This document shows, piece by piece, positions 9,361 to 18,574 of a stretch of DNA of 51,398 nucleotides. The DNA is from Halomonas sp. NO4 (lineage in GTDB: Bacteria > Pseudomonadota > Gammaproteobacteria > Pseudomonadales > Halomonadaceae). The notes under the pieces are model-generated. The model was not told where the DNA came from. It worked only from the letters and a program-made list of their open reading frames with translations, and did no database searches. Positions within the stretch are counted from its first letter, which is position 1, and each line of letters opens with the position of its first letter. Location: positions 1 through 51,398 of the forward strand of contig NZ_WHMA01000016.1 of the NCBI RefSeq assembly GCF_010994375.1, written 5' to 3'. The position numbers were made by a program, and so were the translations under genes.

Positions 9361-10214
9361 TCACGCTCGCCTCACTGGCCGGCAGCGCCCCCAAGCGGGT
9401 GCTGCCGGGCTTCGGTCTGTCGCTCGGCATCAGCCTGACCTTCGTTTCGCTGGTGCTGCTGCTGCCGTTGACCGGGCTCTTCGGCCAGCTGGCCGGGGTG
9501 AGCCTGGCCGAGTACTGGGCCATCATCACCGAGGGGCGGGTGGTGGCCAGCTACCTGGTGACCATCGGTGCTGCCGCCGTCGCGGCGTTGATCAACGCCG
9601 CCTTCGGGCTGCTGCTCGCCTGGGTGCTGGTGCGCTACGCCTTTCCCGGCAAGCGCCTGCTCGACGCCCTGATGGACCTGCCCTTCGCCCTGCCCACGGC
9701 CGTGGCCGGCATCACGCTGGCCACCCTCTACTCCAGTAACGGCTGGATGGGCCAGCTGCTCGAACCGCTGGGCCTCGAGGTGGCCTACACCTGGGTGGGC
9801 ATCGCGCTGGCCATGGCCTTCACCAGCATCCCCTTCGTGGTGCGCACCGTGCAGCCGGTGCTCGAGGACCTTCCCCACGAGGTGGACGAGGCCGCCATGA
9901 CCCTGGGCGCCCGCGATGGGGTAGCCTTCCGGCGAGTGATCCTGCCCCACCTGTGGCCAGCGCTGGTCACCGGCACGGGGCTCGCCTTCGTGCGCTCGCT
10001 GGGCGAGTTCGGGGCGATCATCTTCATCGCCGGCAACATGCCCTACGAGACCGAGATCACCGCACTGATGATCTTCGTCAAGCTGCAGGAGTACGACTAC
10101 GCCGGCGCCTCGGCCATCGCCTCAGTGGTGCTCGCCGTCTCGCTGCTTCTGCTGCTGGCCATCAACATCTGGCAGGGGCGCTTTGTCCGGCGACTGCACG
10201 GAGGAAACGGCTGA
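9357..10214 (+). CDS. cysT: Sulfate ABC transporter permease CysT
   Basis: One of two inner-membrane permease subunits of the sulfate importer. Six hydrophobic segments are visible, with the FALPTAVAGITLATLY region after the third and the coupling EAA-type loop EAAMTLGARDGVAFRRVILP near residue 180-200 (quoted EAAMTLGARDG). The 285-residue length is standard. Start overlaps the binding-protein stop by four bases and its stop overlaps cysW by one base, so all four genes are translationally coupled. Confidence 0.94.
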   Translation: MITLASLAGSAPKRVLPGFGLSLGISLTFVSLVLLLPLTGLFGQLAGVSLAEYWAIITEGRVVASYLVTIGAAAVAALINAAFGLLLAWVLVRYAFPGKRLLDALMDLPFALPTAVAGITLATLYSSNGWMGQLLEPLGLEVAYTWVGIALAMAFTSIPFVVRTVQPVLEDLPHEVDEAAMTLGARDGVAFRRVILPHLWPALVTGTGLAFVRSLGEFGAIIFIAGNMPYETEITALMIFVKLQEYDYAGASAIASVVLAVSLLLLLAINIWQGRFVRRLHGGNG

Positions 10215-11041
10215 TGCAACGTATCGGTGATGCCCCGGCGGTGCGCCGCGGCCTGATCCTCTCCGCCGTGGCGCTGGCCGGGCTCTTCCTGCTGCTGCCG
10301 CTGGTGGCGATCTTCGCCCAGGCCTTCGCCCAGGGCATGGGCGTGTTCTGGAGCAACGTCAGCGACGAATACACCGTGGCCGCCATCGGCCTGACGCTCT
10401 TCGTCACGCTGCTGACCATTCCCGTCAATCTGGTGTTCGGCGTGGCCCTGGCCTGGCTGGTGACCCGGTTCACCTTCCCGGGGCGGCGCCTGTTGCAGAC
10501 GCTGATCGACATCCCCTTCGCCGTCTCGCCGGTGGTGGCGGGCCTCGTCTACCTGCTGCTCTACGGCCGCAACGGCTGGATCGGCGGCTGGCTAGACGCC
10601 CACGACATCCAGCTGATGTTCGCCTGGCCGGGCATCCTGATGGTGACCCTCTTCGTCACCTGCCCTTTCGTGGCCCGCGAACTGATCCCGCTGATGCAGG
10701 CCCAGGGCTCCCGCGAGGAGGAAGCCGCGGTGACGCTCGGCGCCCGGGGCTTCACGCTCTTCCGCCGCGTCACCCTGCCCAACATTCGCTGGGCGCTGCT
10801 CTACGGGGTGATCCTCACCAACGCCCGGGCGGTGGGCGAGTTCGGTGCCGTCTCGGTGGTCTCCGGGGCGATTCGCGGCGAGACCAACACCCTGCCGCTG
10901 CACGTCGAGCTGCTCTACCAGGACTACAACACCGTGGGCGCCTTCGCCAGCGCCGCCCTGCTGGCCCTGATCGCCCTGTTCACGCTGGCCGCCAAGGCCG
11001 GCCTGGAATGGCGCGCCGCGCGCCGGGAGGCTATGGCATGA
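10214..11041 (+). CDS. cysW: Sulfate ABC transporter permease CysW
   Basis: Second permease subunit of the sulfate importer, partner of CysT. The 275-residue protein has six membrane segments, the [17 protein letters not shown] stretch and the EAA-type loop [18 protein letters not shown] that docks on CysA. The long open frame upstream is a shadow of cysT; the real ATG at 10214 sits in TGATG at the cysT stop. Its own stop overlaps the cysA start as ATGA. Confidence 0.94.
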   Translation: MQRIGDAPAVRRGLILSAVALAGLFLLLPLVAIFAQAFAQGMGVFWSNVSDEYTVAAIGLTLFVTLLTIPVNLVFGVALAWLVTRFTFPGRRLLQTLIDIPFAVSPVVAGLVYLLLYGRNGWIGGWLDAHDIQLMFAWPGILMVTLFVTCPFVARELIPLMQAQGSREEEAAVTLGARGFTLFRRVTLPNIRWALLYGVILTNARAVGEFGAVSVVSGAIRGETNTLPLHVELLYQDYNTVGAFASAALLALIALFTLAAKAGLEWRAARREAMA

Positions 11042-12150
11042 GCATCCGTCTTCACAACGTCGCCAAGACCTTCGGCAAGCCGGGCCGCGGCCAAACCCGC
11101 GCGCTGGAGCCGGTCAACCTGGACATCCACGACGGCGAGCTGGTCGGCCTGCTCGGCCCCTCGGGGTCGGGCAAGACCACCCTGCTGCGCATCATCGCCG
11201 GGCTGGAGAGCGCCGACCGCGAGCCGGCCGGGCGCATCCTGTTCGGCGAGCGCGACGTCACCCAGGTCCACGTGCGCGACCGGCGCATCGGCTTCGTGTT
11301 CCAGCACTACGCGCTGTTCCGCCACATGACGGTGTTCGACAACGTGGCCTTCGGGCTCACCGTGTTGCCACGCAAACAGCGGCCGAGCAGCGGGGAGATC
11401 CGCACCCGAGTGCTCCGCCTGCTGGAGATGGTCCAGCTCGAGGCTTTCGCCGGCCGCTACCCGGCGCAGCTCTCCGGCGGCCAGCAGCAGCGCGTCTCGC
11501 TGGCCCGGGCCCTGGCGCTGCGCCCCGACGTGCTGCTGCTCGACGAGCCCTTCGGCGCCCTCGACGCCAAGGTGCGCCAGGAGCTGCGGCGCTGGCTGCG
11601 CCACCTGCACGATGAGCTGAACTTCACCAGCGTCTTCGTCACCCACGACCAGGAGGAGGCGCTGGAGCTTTCCGACCGCGTGGTGGTGATGAGCAACGGC
11701 CGCATCGAGCAGATCGACACCCCGGACGCCCTCTACCGCGCACCGGCCAACCGCTTCGTGTTCGAGTTCTTGGGCGACGTCAACCACCTGGAGGGCGAAG
11801 TGCGCGACGGCGTGCTCACCTGCGGCGATGCGCAGTTGGCGGTGGAGTTGCCCGACGGGCCGGAGGAGCTGCTGCTGCGCCCCCACGAGGTACGGCTCAC
11901 CGAGACGCCCAGCGCCGAGGCGCAGCTGCCGGTGACGGTCACCTCCATCTCGCCGGTGGGCGCCGAGGTGCGCGTCGAACTCGAGGCCGACTGGCTCTCC
12001 GCGCCTTGGCTGGCCACGGTGCGCCATGCCGACTTCGAGCGCCTTGCGCTTGCGCGCGGACAGCGCCTCTACGCCGTTCCGCGTCGCTGGCACCGGTTTC
12101 CCGCCGCGGCGGTGCGCAGCGGTCAGAGGCACCCCGAAGCCGTTTCCTGA
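11038..12150 (+). CDS. cysA: Sulfate/thiosulfate ABC transporter ATP-binding protein
   Basis: ATPase of the sulfate importer. Motifs in order: Walker [12 protein letters not shown] near residue 40, Q-loop [16 protein letters not shown] signature LSGGQQQR, Walker [13 protein letters not shown], and the switch His in [10 protein letters not shown]-terminal TOBE-like regulatory domain (VNHLEGEV ... [10 protein letters not shown]) occupies roughly residues 245-350. The ATG at 11038 overlaps the cysW stop. 370 residues is normal. Last gene of the sulfate operon. Confidence 0.95.
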   Translation: MSIRLHNVAKTFGKPGRGQTRALEPVNLDIHDGELVGLLGPSGSGKTTLLRIIAGLESADREPAGRILFGERDVTQVHVRDRRIGFVFQHYALFRHMTVFDNVAFGLTVLPRKQRPSSGEIRTRVLRLLEMVQLEAFAGRYPAQLSGGQQQRVSLARALALRPDVLLLDEPFGALDAKVRQELRRWLRHLHDELNFTSVFVTHDQEEALELSDRVVVMSNGRIEQIDTPDALYRAPANRFVFEFLGDVNHLEGEVRDGVLTCGDAQLAVELPDGPEELLLRPHEVRLTETPSAEAQLPVTVTSISPVGAEVRVELEADWLSAPWLATVRHADFERLALARGQRLYAVPRRWHRFPAAAVRSGQRHPEAVS

Positions 12151-12237
12151 TCCGCCGGCCGCGGCGCTATACTGCGCCGCGGCGCCCCTGCGCCCGAGCC
12201 CCCTAAACGGACTATCAGGATTAACCGGAGAGTCAGG
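12151..12237 (+). promoter_or_regulatory. Promoter region of the YajG-type lipoprotein gene
   Basis: Contains a TATACT -10-like hexamer inside the near-symmetric GCGGCGCTATACTGCGCCG (about 12162-12180), which could also pair as a short hairpin after cysA. No good -35 hexamer is visible at standard spacing. Confidence 0.35.
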
Positions 12238-12828
12238 ATGATTCGACGTCACTGTCTGCAAGCCGGCGCCCTGCTGCTGGCCACGCTGTTACTGGCCGGC
12301 TGCGCCAGCCCACACTACCTGCAGCTCGACCCGCGGCGCAGCGCCGCCGTCCCCCACGCGGGCAGCGGCCAGGCCGTCACCGTGATGGCCGCTGACGAGC
12401 GCGACGGCGAGGTGATCGGCACCCGCACCGGCAGCGCCATGTCCACGGCGGTGATCACCGTCTCCGCCCACGAGTTGGTGCCGCGCCTGCAGCGCGAAGC
12501 CGAGCGCGCGGTGCGCGAGATGGGCTTCGCCCCCACCGCGGAGACCGCCCGCGACCGCCCCCGCCTCACGCTCACCCTCAAGCACCTGGGCTACGAGCGC
12601 GGCGAGAGCCGCCCGCTGCTCGACGAGGCGCGGCTGGTGGCCATCCTCGAGGCCAAAGCCGTCAACGGCGGCACCACCTACACCGGCACCTACACCTCGC
12701 GGCGCACCCAGAGCTACGCACTGCGGCCCGACCGCGACGCCAACACCCGCATGCTCAACGACCTGATCGGCGATGCCCTGGATCGCGCCTTTCGGGATCC
12801 GGAGCTGGCCCAGTTGCTGGCGAGGTGA
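12238..12828 (+). CDS. YajG-family lipoprotein
   Basis: A 196-residue predicted lipoprotein: signal peptide with lipobox LAGC at residues 18-21 (acylated Cys21), then a YajG-like domain with VTVMAADERDGEVIGTR and the LTLKHLGYERG strand, and a C-terminal helix ending ARNTMLNDL-type sequence (here NTRMLNDLIGDALDRAF). YajG proteins have no settled function; some relatives occur next to permease genes for muropeptides. No ampG-like gene is adjacent here. Asp does not follow the Cys, so outer-membrane sorting is expected. Confidence 0.8.
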   Translation: MIRRHCLQAGALLLATLLLAGCASPHYLQLDPRRSAAVPHAGSGQAVTVMAADERDGEVIGTRTGSAMSTAVITVSAHELVPRLQREAERAVREMGFAPTAETARDRPRLTLTLKHLGYERGESRPLLDEARLVAILEAKAVNGGTTYTGTYTSRRTQSYALRPDRDANTRMLNDLIGDALDRAFRDPELAQLLAR

Positions 12829-12846
12829 CTCGTCACCCAGCCGAAA

Positions 12847-12877
12847 CAGCGAGGGCGCCCGAGTGGCGCCCTCGCTG
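12847..12877. terminator. Bidirectional terminator between lipoprotein gene and tpm
   Basis: Perfect 13-bp stem CAGCGAGGGCGCC / GGCGCCCTCGCTG with a 5-base loop between convergent genes. On the minus strand it is followed by TTT, on the plus strand by ATT, so it works better for tpm but can serve both. Confidence 0.75.
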
Positions 12878-12895
12878 ATTCATGGAGAGGTCGAT

Positions 12896-13534
12896 CTACA
12901 CCTTGGGTCCTCTTCGCACCATCGCCCAGACGCTCTCACGGAAGCCGCTGCCCGGTTCTGGCTCGCCGTCCTCCAGATGGGTGACCTGGAAGTTGGGCTC
13001 GAAGAGCTCGCGCACTTCGTCGGCTTCCACATGGTAGGGCGGACCGCCGCTGTCGCCCGGTGCGCGCCGCAGGCTGATCAGCAGCCCCGGCGAACCGGGC
13101 GGGATCAGCTGGGCGAGGTGAAAGGCGTAGCGCTGACGGGTGGCCGGCGGCAGGGCGATCAGCGCCGCCCGGTCGTAGAAGGCGCCGATCTCCGCCGCCT
13201 GGTCGATGTGGAAATGGAAGAAGTCGCCGCACCACAGCTCGACGTTGCCCTGGCGGTAGATGGCGAAGGGCTCCTGGTGATAGCGCGAGACCTCACCCTC
13301 GCCCTCGGAGACGAACTGTTCGATGGCCGCCCCGGCGAGCTCGATGCCCAGCACCGGATGGTCGTGACGCGCCAGCCAGCGCATGTCGAGGCTCTTGCCG
13401 CAAAGCGGCACCAGCACCTTGGTGCCGGGCCGCGCGCCCAGCAGCGGCCAGTAGCGCACCAGCGCCGGATGCGTCTCTCGGCGGTGAAAGCCGATCCGTC
13501 CCTCGCGCCAGCGCTCGAGCCACTCCTGCGCCAT
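12896..13534 (-). CDS. tpm: Thiopurine S-methyltransferase
   Basis: SAM-dependent methyltransferase of the TPMT family; in bacteria members methylate thiopurines and oxyanions such as selenite or tellurite. The family opening WLERWREGRIGFH, the SAM-binding VLVPLCGKSLDM and GIELAGAAIEQF, and the later GDFFHF and RAALIALPP segments are all present. 212 residues is standard for bacterial Tpm. Lies just upstream, in the minus direction, of a strong terminator and downstream of the SH3-domain gene. Confidence 0.93.
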   Translation of the reverse strand: MAQEWLERWREGRIGFHRRETHPALVRYWPLLGARPGTKVLVPLCGKSLDMRWLARHDHPVLGIELAGAAIEQFVSEGEGEVSRYHQEPFAIYRQGNVELWCGDFFHFHIDQAAEIGAFYDRAALIALPPATRQRYAFHLAQLIPPGSPGLLISLRRAPGDSGGPPYHVEADEVRELFEPNFQVTHLEDGEPEPGSGFRESVWAMVRRGPKV

Positions 13535-13553
13535 ATCTCCTCCCGGGGGGTGC

Positions 13554-14183
13554 CTAGAACCAGCGGTCGTTCTTGCGCTTCCTCCGCGGCAAGTGGGGAA
13601 GGATCAACCCCACCAGCAGCCCGGCCCCGGCCACGCCACCGCCGTAGGTGAAGTAGCGCATCAGCAGGTCCTCCTCCTGGGTGTCGAGGCGCGCCTGGAG
13701 CTCGCGAACGGTCGACCGGGACTGGTCGGCCTCCCGGTCGAGCTGGGCGTTGCGCGTCTCCAGTTCGGCGATACGCTGCTCGCGTACCTCCAGGGTCTCG
13801 CTCTTGGCGGCTACCCGGCTCTCCCAGGTGTCGTTGATGCTGGCCAGCTCCGCTTCCAAGGCCTCGACCTGGGATTGGAGCTCGGGCAGCCGCTGCTGGG
13901 CGCTGGGCTCCGTCTGCAGTTCCTCGCTGAGCACCCAGACGGGGTCCCCCTCGCCGTTCTGTATCCGACTGTAGTCGCCGCTGGTCTCGAGCAGCGTGAC
14001 CGGTTCACCGGCAGTGAGGGTGCCGACGATACGGTAGCCGTCGGTGGGCCCGCTGCGTACCCAGGTAGTGAGTTCATCGGAGACCCAGTGCGTGGGGCCG
14101 TCCTCCTGCTGGGCGGCCAGCGGCAGGGCGACAAGCCCCAGGGTCACGCCCGCCAAGAGCGTCTTGATTCGTTGCATGGTCAT
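13554..14183 (-). CDS. SH3-domain, coiled-coil membrane protein (TIGR04211 type)
   Basis: A 209-residue predicted envelope protein: signal peptide ending LPLAA-QQ, a bacterial SH3 domain (about residues 30-85, THWVSDELTTWVRSGPT and VTLLETSGDYSRIQ), a long heptad-rich coiled coil (about 90-175), one transmembrane helix (GGGVAGAGLLVGLILPHL) and a basic C-terminus (RRKRKNDRWF). This layout matches the YgiM/TIGR04211 family. Function is not established. The frame is open 98 codons upstream, but the chosen ATG has AGGA 8 bases before it and starts the signal peptide; a second ATG lies two codons on. Confidence 0.85.
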   Translation of the reverse strand: MTMQRIKTLLAGVTLGLVALPLAAQQEDGPTHWVSDELTTWVRSGPTDGYRIVGTLTAGEPVTLLETSGDYSRIQNGEGDPVWVLSEELQTEPSAQQRLPELQSQVEALEAELASINDTWESRVAAKSETLEVREQRIAELETRNAQLDREADQSRSTVRELQARLDTQEEDLLMRYFTYGGGVAGAGLLVGLILPHLPRRKRKNDRWF

Positions 14184-14620
14184 GCCATTGTCCTGACTGT
14201 CGAAGGCTCCTGCGGCACCCGTAATGCCGCGACCCGTGCCGCCGCTCAACCTCCCGTTGCCGCGACGACCGATGAGACGTTTGGCGCCCGCCGAGACTCG
14301 TTCACCGCTGCACTTGTTCACAGCTTCTGTGGACAACCATCGGGAAAAGCGCTGGAGAGACGCTGCCAGGCGCCGGCCCTCGGGCCTTTCGGCCCCCTGG
14401 TCACCGCGTGATCGCCCACCGGCCGGCCATGCTCTCGCCGACCCGACTCTCGCGGGACACAAGGGTACCACAGCCACCGGGCGTCATTGCGCCGACTCTG
14501 GCCCCGCTGCGGGCACTGCCGTATAATCGGGCGCCTCCACCATGGCCCCGTGCCACACCCCCACAACGCACCATTCACCGTTGACGCAGGCGTCGGGCAA
14601 CCGACCGCGACCCTATTCTT
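14184..14620. other. 437-base intergenic region upstream of miaB and the SH3 gene
   Basis: No convincing coding sequence on either strand. It contains a TATAAT hexamer at 14522-14527 that is probably the miaB -10 box (no clear -35), and a near-perfect inverted repeat TTGTTCACAG (14314-14323) / CTGTGGACAA (14327-14336) with a 3-base gap; both arms resemble DnaA boxes. Confidence 0.5.
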
Positions 14621-15964
14621 ATGGCGAAGAAACTCTTCATCAAGACTCACGGCTGCCAGATGAACGAGTACGACTCCGCCCGCATGGCGGATCTGCTCGG
14701 CGAGTCCCATCAGCTGGAACTGACCGACGACGAAGGCGAGGCCGATGTCATCCTGCTCAACACCTGCTCGATCCGAGAGAAGGCCCAGGAGAAGGTGTTC
14801 CACCAACTCGGCCGCTGGAAGAAGCTCAAGGAGGCCAACCCCGACCTGGTGATCGGCGTGGGCGGCTGCGTGGCGAGCCAGGAGGGCGAGGCACTGCGCA
14901 AGCGCGCGCCCCACGTGGACATGGTGTTCGGCCCCCAGACTCTGCACCGCGTGCCGTCGATGCTCGACTCGCGCCAGCAGGACCAGATCTCGGTGGTCGA
15001 TGTCACCTTCCCCGAGATCGAGAAGTTCGACCACCTGCCCAAGCCCAGCTCCGACGGCGCTACCGCCTTCGTCTCGGTGATGGAAGGCTGTTCCAAGTAC
15101 TGCACCTTCTGCGTGGTGCCCTACACACGGGGCGAAGAGGTGTCGCGCCCCTTCGAGGCAGTGATGGACGAGGTGATCCACCTCGCCGACCAGGGCGTGC
15201 GCGAGATCAACCTGCTGGGGCAGAACGTCAACGCCTATCGCGGCATGAACCAGCTGGGCGACGAGATCGACCTGGCCGAACTGATCGCCTGCGTGGCGGC
15301 GGTCGAGGGCATCGACCGCATCCGCTTCACCACCTCCCACCCGGTGGAGTTCTCCGACAGCCTGATCGAGGCCTACGGGGAGATCCCCGAGCTGGTCAGC
15401 CATCTACACCTCCCCGTGCAGGCGGGCTCCGACCGCATTCTCGCCGCCATGAAACGCGGCCACACCGTCGAGGAGTACGTGGCAAAGATGGAGCGCATCC
15501 GTGAGCTGCGCCCCGACATCAGCTTCTCGTCGGACTTCATCATCGGGTTTCCCGGCGAGACGGAGCAGGACTTCGAGGCGACCATGGACCTGATCCATCG
15601 CATCGGCTTCGATCACTCCTTCAGCTTCGTCTACTCGGCGCGCCCCGGCACCCCGGCGGCCAACCTGGCCGACGACACCCCGGAGGCGGTCAAGAAGCAG
15701 CGCCTGGCGATCCTCCAGGAGCGCATCAACCAGCAGGCGATGCAGATCAGCCGGCGCATGGTGGGCACGGTGCAGCGCATCCTGGTCACCGGCTTCGCCC
15801 CCCGTGACCCGGGCCAGCTCTCCGGGCGCACCGAGAACAACCGCGTGGTCAACTTCCGCGCCGCCAACCCGACCGAGCTGATCGGCCACTTCGTCGATGT
15901 GGAAGTCAGCGAGGCGCTGCCCAACTCCCTGCGCGGTGAACTCGCCTCTCCCGAACTATACTGA
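14621..15964 (+). CDS. miaB: tRNA-2-methylthio-N6-isopentenyladenosine synthase
   Basis: Radical-SAM methylthiotransferase that adds the ms2 group to i6A37 of tRNAs reading UNN codons. The N-terminal domain has the three cluster cysteines Cys12 ([11 protein letters not shown]), Cys49 ([11 protein letters not shown]) and Cys83 ([10 protein letters not shown]). The radical-SAM triad is Cys157, Cys161 and Cys164 ([18 protein letters not shown]). A C-terminal TRAM domain follows ([11 protein letters not shown]). 447 residues is standard. The ribosome site before the ATG is poor. Followed by the phoH-ybeY-corC-lnt cluster, the usual gammaproteobacterial arrangement. Confidence 0.97.
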   Translation: MAKKLFIKTHGCQMNEYDSARMADLLGESHQLELTDDEGEADVILLNTCSIREKAQEKVFHQLGRWKKLKEANPDLVIGVGGCVASQEGEALRKRAPHVDMVFGPQTLHRVPSMLDSRQQDQISVVDVTFPEIEKFDHLPKPSSDGATAFVSVMEGCSKYCTFCVVPYTRGEEVSRPFEAVMDEVIHLADQGVREINLLGQNVNAYRGMNQLGDEIDLAELIACVAAVEGIDRIRFTTSHPVEFSDSLIEAYGEIPELVSHLHLPVQAGSDRILAAMKRGHTVEEYVAKMERIRELRPDISFSSDFIIGFPGETEQDFEATMDLIHRIGFDHSFSFVYSARPGTPAANLADDTPEAVKKQRLAILQERINQQAMQISRRMVGTVQRILVTGFAPRDPGQLSGRTENNRVVNFRAANPTELIGHFVDVEVSEALPNSLRGELASPELY

Positions 15965-15997
15965 CGCCAGCGTACCGGCACCGTCCGTCCCACGCAT

Positions 15998-16019
15998 TGC
16001 CCCGGCCCGAGCCGGGGCA
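15998..16019 (+). terminator. Hairpin between miaB and phoH
   Basis: Perfect 9-bp stem TGCCCCGGC / GCCGGGGCA with a 4-base loop. No U tract follows, so termination is uncertain; miaB and phoH may still be partly cotranscribed. Confidence 0.35.
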
Positions 16020-16061
16020 GTAAGCTGGGCCCATCACACGTAACGCAGGGATCCTTCTGCC

Positions 16062-17162
16062 TTGAGCCAGCACGCCACTCAGGCCAACCGCGTCATCACT
16101 CTGAGCCTCGAACCCAACGACCCCCAGCGTCTGGCCAACCTGTGCGGCCAGCGCGACGAACACCTCAAACTCGTCGAATCCCGTCTCGGCGTCACCCTGC
16201 GCAACCGCGGCAACGTCTTCCAGCTCGCCGGCCCCGGCCCGCGCGTCAAGGCGGCGGCCAACGTGCTCGAGCACCTCTACCGCGAGGCCGAGGCGAGCGA
16301 CCTCTCGCCCGACACCGTGCACCTCTTCCTGCAGGAGTCCGGCCGCGAAGCACTGGACGATGAGGAAGGCCCCGGCGACGACGAGGTGCTGCTGCGCACC
16401 CCCAAGCAGCTGATCAAGCCGCGCGGGCACAACCAGCAGGGCTACGTCTCGAGCATCCGCGCCCACGACATCAACTTCGGCATCGGCCCGGCCGGCACCG
16501 GCAAGACCTACCTCGCCGTGGCCGCAGCGGTGGAGGCGCTCAACCAGCAGGAGGTGCGTCGCATCCTGCTGGTGCGTCCCGCGGTGGAGGCCGGCGAGAA
16601 GCTCGGCTTCCTGCCCGGCGACCTGGCACAGAAGATCGACCCCTACCTGCGCCCGCTCTACGACGCGCTCTACGAGATGCTCGGCTTCGAGCAGGTGGGT
16701 AAGCTGATCGAGCGCCAGGTGATCGAGATCGCCCCGCTCGCCTACATGCGCGGGCGCACCCTCAATAACGCCTTCATCATTCTCGACGAGAGCCAGAACA
16801 CCACCCGCGAGCAGATGAAGATGTTCCTGACCCGCATCGGCTTCGGTTCCACGGCGGTGATCACCGGCGACATCACCCAGGTCGACCTGCCCCGTGGCCA
16901 GACGTCGGGGCTGATCCAGGTGCTCGAGGTGCTCAAGGACACCCCCGGCATCGGCGTGACCCACTTCTCCGCCAAGGACGTGGTGCGCCATCCGTTGGTG
17001 CAGCGCATCATCGAGGCCTACGACCGCTTCGAGGCCGACCAGGAGGCCGAGGAGCGTGCCCAGCGCGAGGAGCGCGAAACCCTTCGCCAGGAACGGCTGG
17101 AGCGCGCCAGGCAGAACAGACTGCTCCATGACCGGGGCAACGGCGAGCCCGACGACTCATGA
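16062..17162 (+). CDS. ybeZ: PhoH-family ATPase (YbeZ)
   Basis: Cytosolic P-loop ATPase of the PhoH family, implicated with YbeY in RNA processing. Walker A is GPAGTGKTYLAVAAAVEAL near residue 145, followed by VRPAVEAGEKLGFLPGD, the Walker B region FIILDESQNTT and TGDITQVDLPRGQTSGL. An N-terminal KH-like region precedes it and the C-terminus is a charged Glu/Arg-rich tail. The start is a TTG with AGGGAT 12 bases upstream; no nearer ATG exists at the conserved N-terminus. Its stop overlaps ybeY as ATGA. Confidence 0.92.
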   Translation: MSQHATQANRVITLSLEPNDPQRLANLCGQRDEHLKLVESRLGVTLRNRGNVFQLAGPGPRVKAAANVLEHLYREAEASDLSPDTVHLFLQESGREALDDEEGPGDDEVLLRTPKQLIKPRGHNQQGYVSSIRAHDINFGIGPAGTGKTYLAVAAAVEALNQQEVRRILLVRPAVEAGEKLGFLPGDLAQKIDPYLRPLYDALYEMLGFEQVGKLIERQVIEIAPLAYMRGRTLNNAFIILDESQNTTREQMKMFLTRIGFGSTAVITGDITQVDLPRGQTSGLIQVLEVLKDTPGIGVTHFSAKDVVRHPLVQRIIEAYDRFEADQEAEERAQREERETLRQERLERARQNRLLHDRGNGEPDDS

Positions 17163-17683
17163 CGGCACCGCTCATCGACCGACAGGTTGCCATCCGTGCC
17201 AACGGCCTTCCGAGCCAGGCTGAACTCGAGGCCTGGATCGATGCCGTGCTGGCCCGCCACCCCGGCGAGGCGCGCGGCGAAGTCACCGTACGTTTCGTCG
17301 ACGCCGACGAGAGCCGGACGCTCAACCGCGACTATCGCGGCAAGGACAAACCCACCAACGTGCTCTCCTTTCCCTTCGAGGCGCCGCCGGGCGTCGCGGT
17401 GCCGCTGCTCGGCGACCTGGTGATCTGCCACCCGGTGGTGGCCCGCGAGGCCGCCGAGCAGCACAAGCCGCTGGCCGAGCACTACGCCCACCTGGTCATC
17501 CACGGCACCCTGCACCTGCTCGGCCATGACCACCTCGAGGAGGCCGAGGCCGAAACCATGGAGCAGCTCGAGCGCGACCTGCTGGCCGACTTTGCCATCG
17601 CCGACCCCTACGCGCCTCGGCCCGCTGCTGGCCCGGCACCGCCCGCCGACTCCGAGAACGAGAACGAGAGACTCGATTCATGA
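17159..17683 (+). CDS. ybeY: Endoribonuclease YbeY, rRNA maturation
   Basis: Zinc-dependent single-strand endoribonuclease needed for 16S rRNA 3'-end maturation and ribosome quality control. The metal motif HGTLHLLGHDH supplies His115, His119 and His125. The preceding DKPTNVLSFPFE is also conserved. The C-terminus has an extra Pro/Ala- and acid-rich tail of about 20 residues beyond the usual fold, bringing it to 174. Overlaps ybeZ and corC by four bases on each side, so the three are translationally coupled. Confidence 0.95.
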   Translation: MTAPLIDRQVAIRANGLPSQAELEAWIDAVLARHPGEARGEVTVRFVDADESRTLNRDYRGKDKPTNVLSFPFEAPPGVAVPLLGDLVICHPVVAREAAEQHKPLAEHYAHLVIHGTLHLLGHDHLEEAEAETMEQLERDLLADFAIADPYAPRPAAGPAPPADSENENERLDS

Positions 17684-18546
17684 GCGAAGACCGATCGACC
17701 GGCACGAGCAACCGAACCTGGCTCGACAAGCTGCTCGGCGCCCTCTCCGGTGACAGTGACGAGCCCAGCTCGCGGGACGAACTGCTGGAATTTTTGCGCC
17801 AGGCCGCCAGCCGGCTCAAGCTCGACCAGGATGCCATGCGCATCATCGAGGGCGCCCTGCAGATCAGCGACCAGCAGGTCCGCGAGGTATTGATTCCGCG
17901 CTCCCAGGTCGCGGCCATCGCCGTCGACCAGCCGATCGAGGAGTACCTGTCGCTGATCAGCGAGACCGGCCACTCGCGCTACCCGGTCATCGGCGAGAAT
18001 CTTGACGAGGTCAAAGGGCTACTGCTGGCCAAGGACCTGCTGCCGCTGCTCAGCCGGCCCAGCGAGGAGCAGGAGCACTTCTCCCTCGAAGAGGTGCTGC
18101 GCCCCGCCATGTTCGTGCCCGAGTCCAAGCGGCTCAACAGCCTGCTCAAGGAGTTCCGCGACACTCACAACCACATGGCGGTGGTGGTCGACGAGTACGG
18201 CGGCACCGCGGGTATCGTCACCATCGAGGATATTCTCGAGCAGATCGTCGGCGACATCGAGGACGAGCACGACACCGAGGAAGAGGACGATATCCGCGAC
18301 CTGGGCGAAGGCCGCTATGCGATTCGTGCCCTGACGCCCATCGAGGACTTCAACGAGCGCTTCGGCACCCGCTTCTCCGACGACGAGTTCGATACCGTCG
18401 GCGGGCTTATCATGCAGCGCTTCGGCCACTTGCCGGGCCGCGGCGAACACGCCGATCTCGGCGGCTGGCGTTTCACCGTACTCAACGCCGACAATCGCCG
18501 CATCCGCCTGCTCGAAGCAACCCCCTGCGACGACGACGCGGAGTAG
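17680..18546 (+). CDS. corC: CorC/HlyC-family CBS-domain protein
   Basis: Cytosolic protein of the CorC (YbeX) family linked to magnesium/cobalt efflux and ribosome biology. After an acidic N-terminus it has [14 protein letters not shown], two CBS domains (about residues 65-190, including [18 protein letters not shown]) and a C-terminal CorC_HlyC domain ([19 protein letters not shown], quoted FNERFGTRF). It lacks the membrane DUF21 domain, as expected for the short form. Start overlaps the ybeY stop. 288 residues is standard. Confidence 0.94.
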   Translation: MSEDRSTGTSNRTWLDKLLGALSGDSDEPSSRDELLEFLRQAASRLKLDQDAMRIIEGALQISDQQVREVLIPRSQVAAIAVDQPIEEYLSLISETGHSRYPVIGENLDEVKGLLLAKDLLPLLSRPSEEQEHFSLEEVLRPAMFVPESKRLNSLLKEFRDTHNHMAVVVDEYGGTAGIVTIEDILEQIVGDIEDEHDTEEEDDIRDLGEGRYAIRALTPIEDFNERFGTRFSDDEFDTVGGLIMQRFGHLPGRGEHADLGGWRFTVLNADNRRIRLLEATPCDDDAE

Positions 18547-18574
18547 CCGACGGCGCCATCCACAGGGACGACCG

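Noticed and set aside
12162..12180. GC-rich symmetric sequence after cysA as a strong terminator
   Set aside because: Centre is TATACT and no U tract follows; a promoter element is at least as likely.
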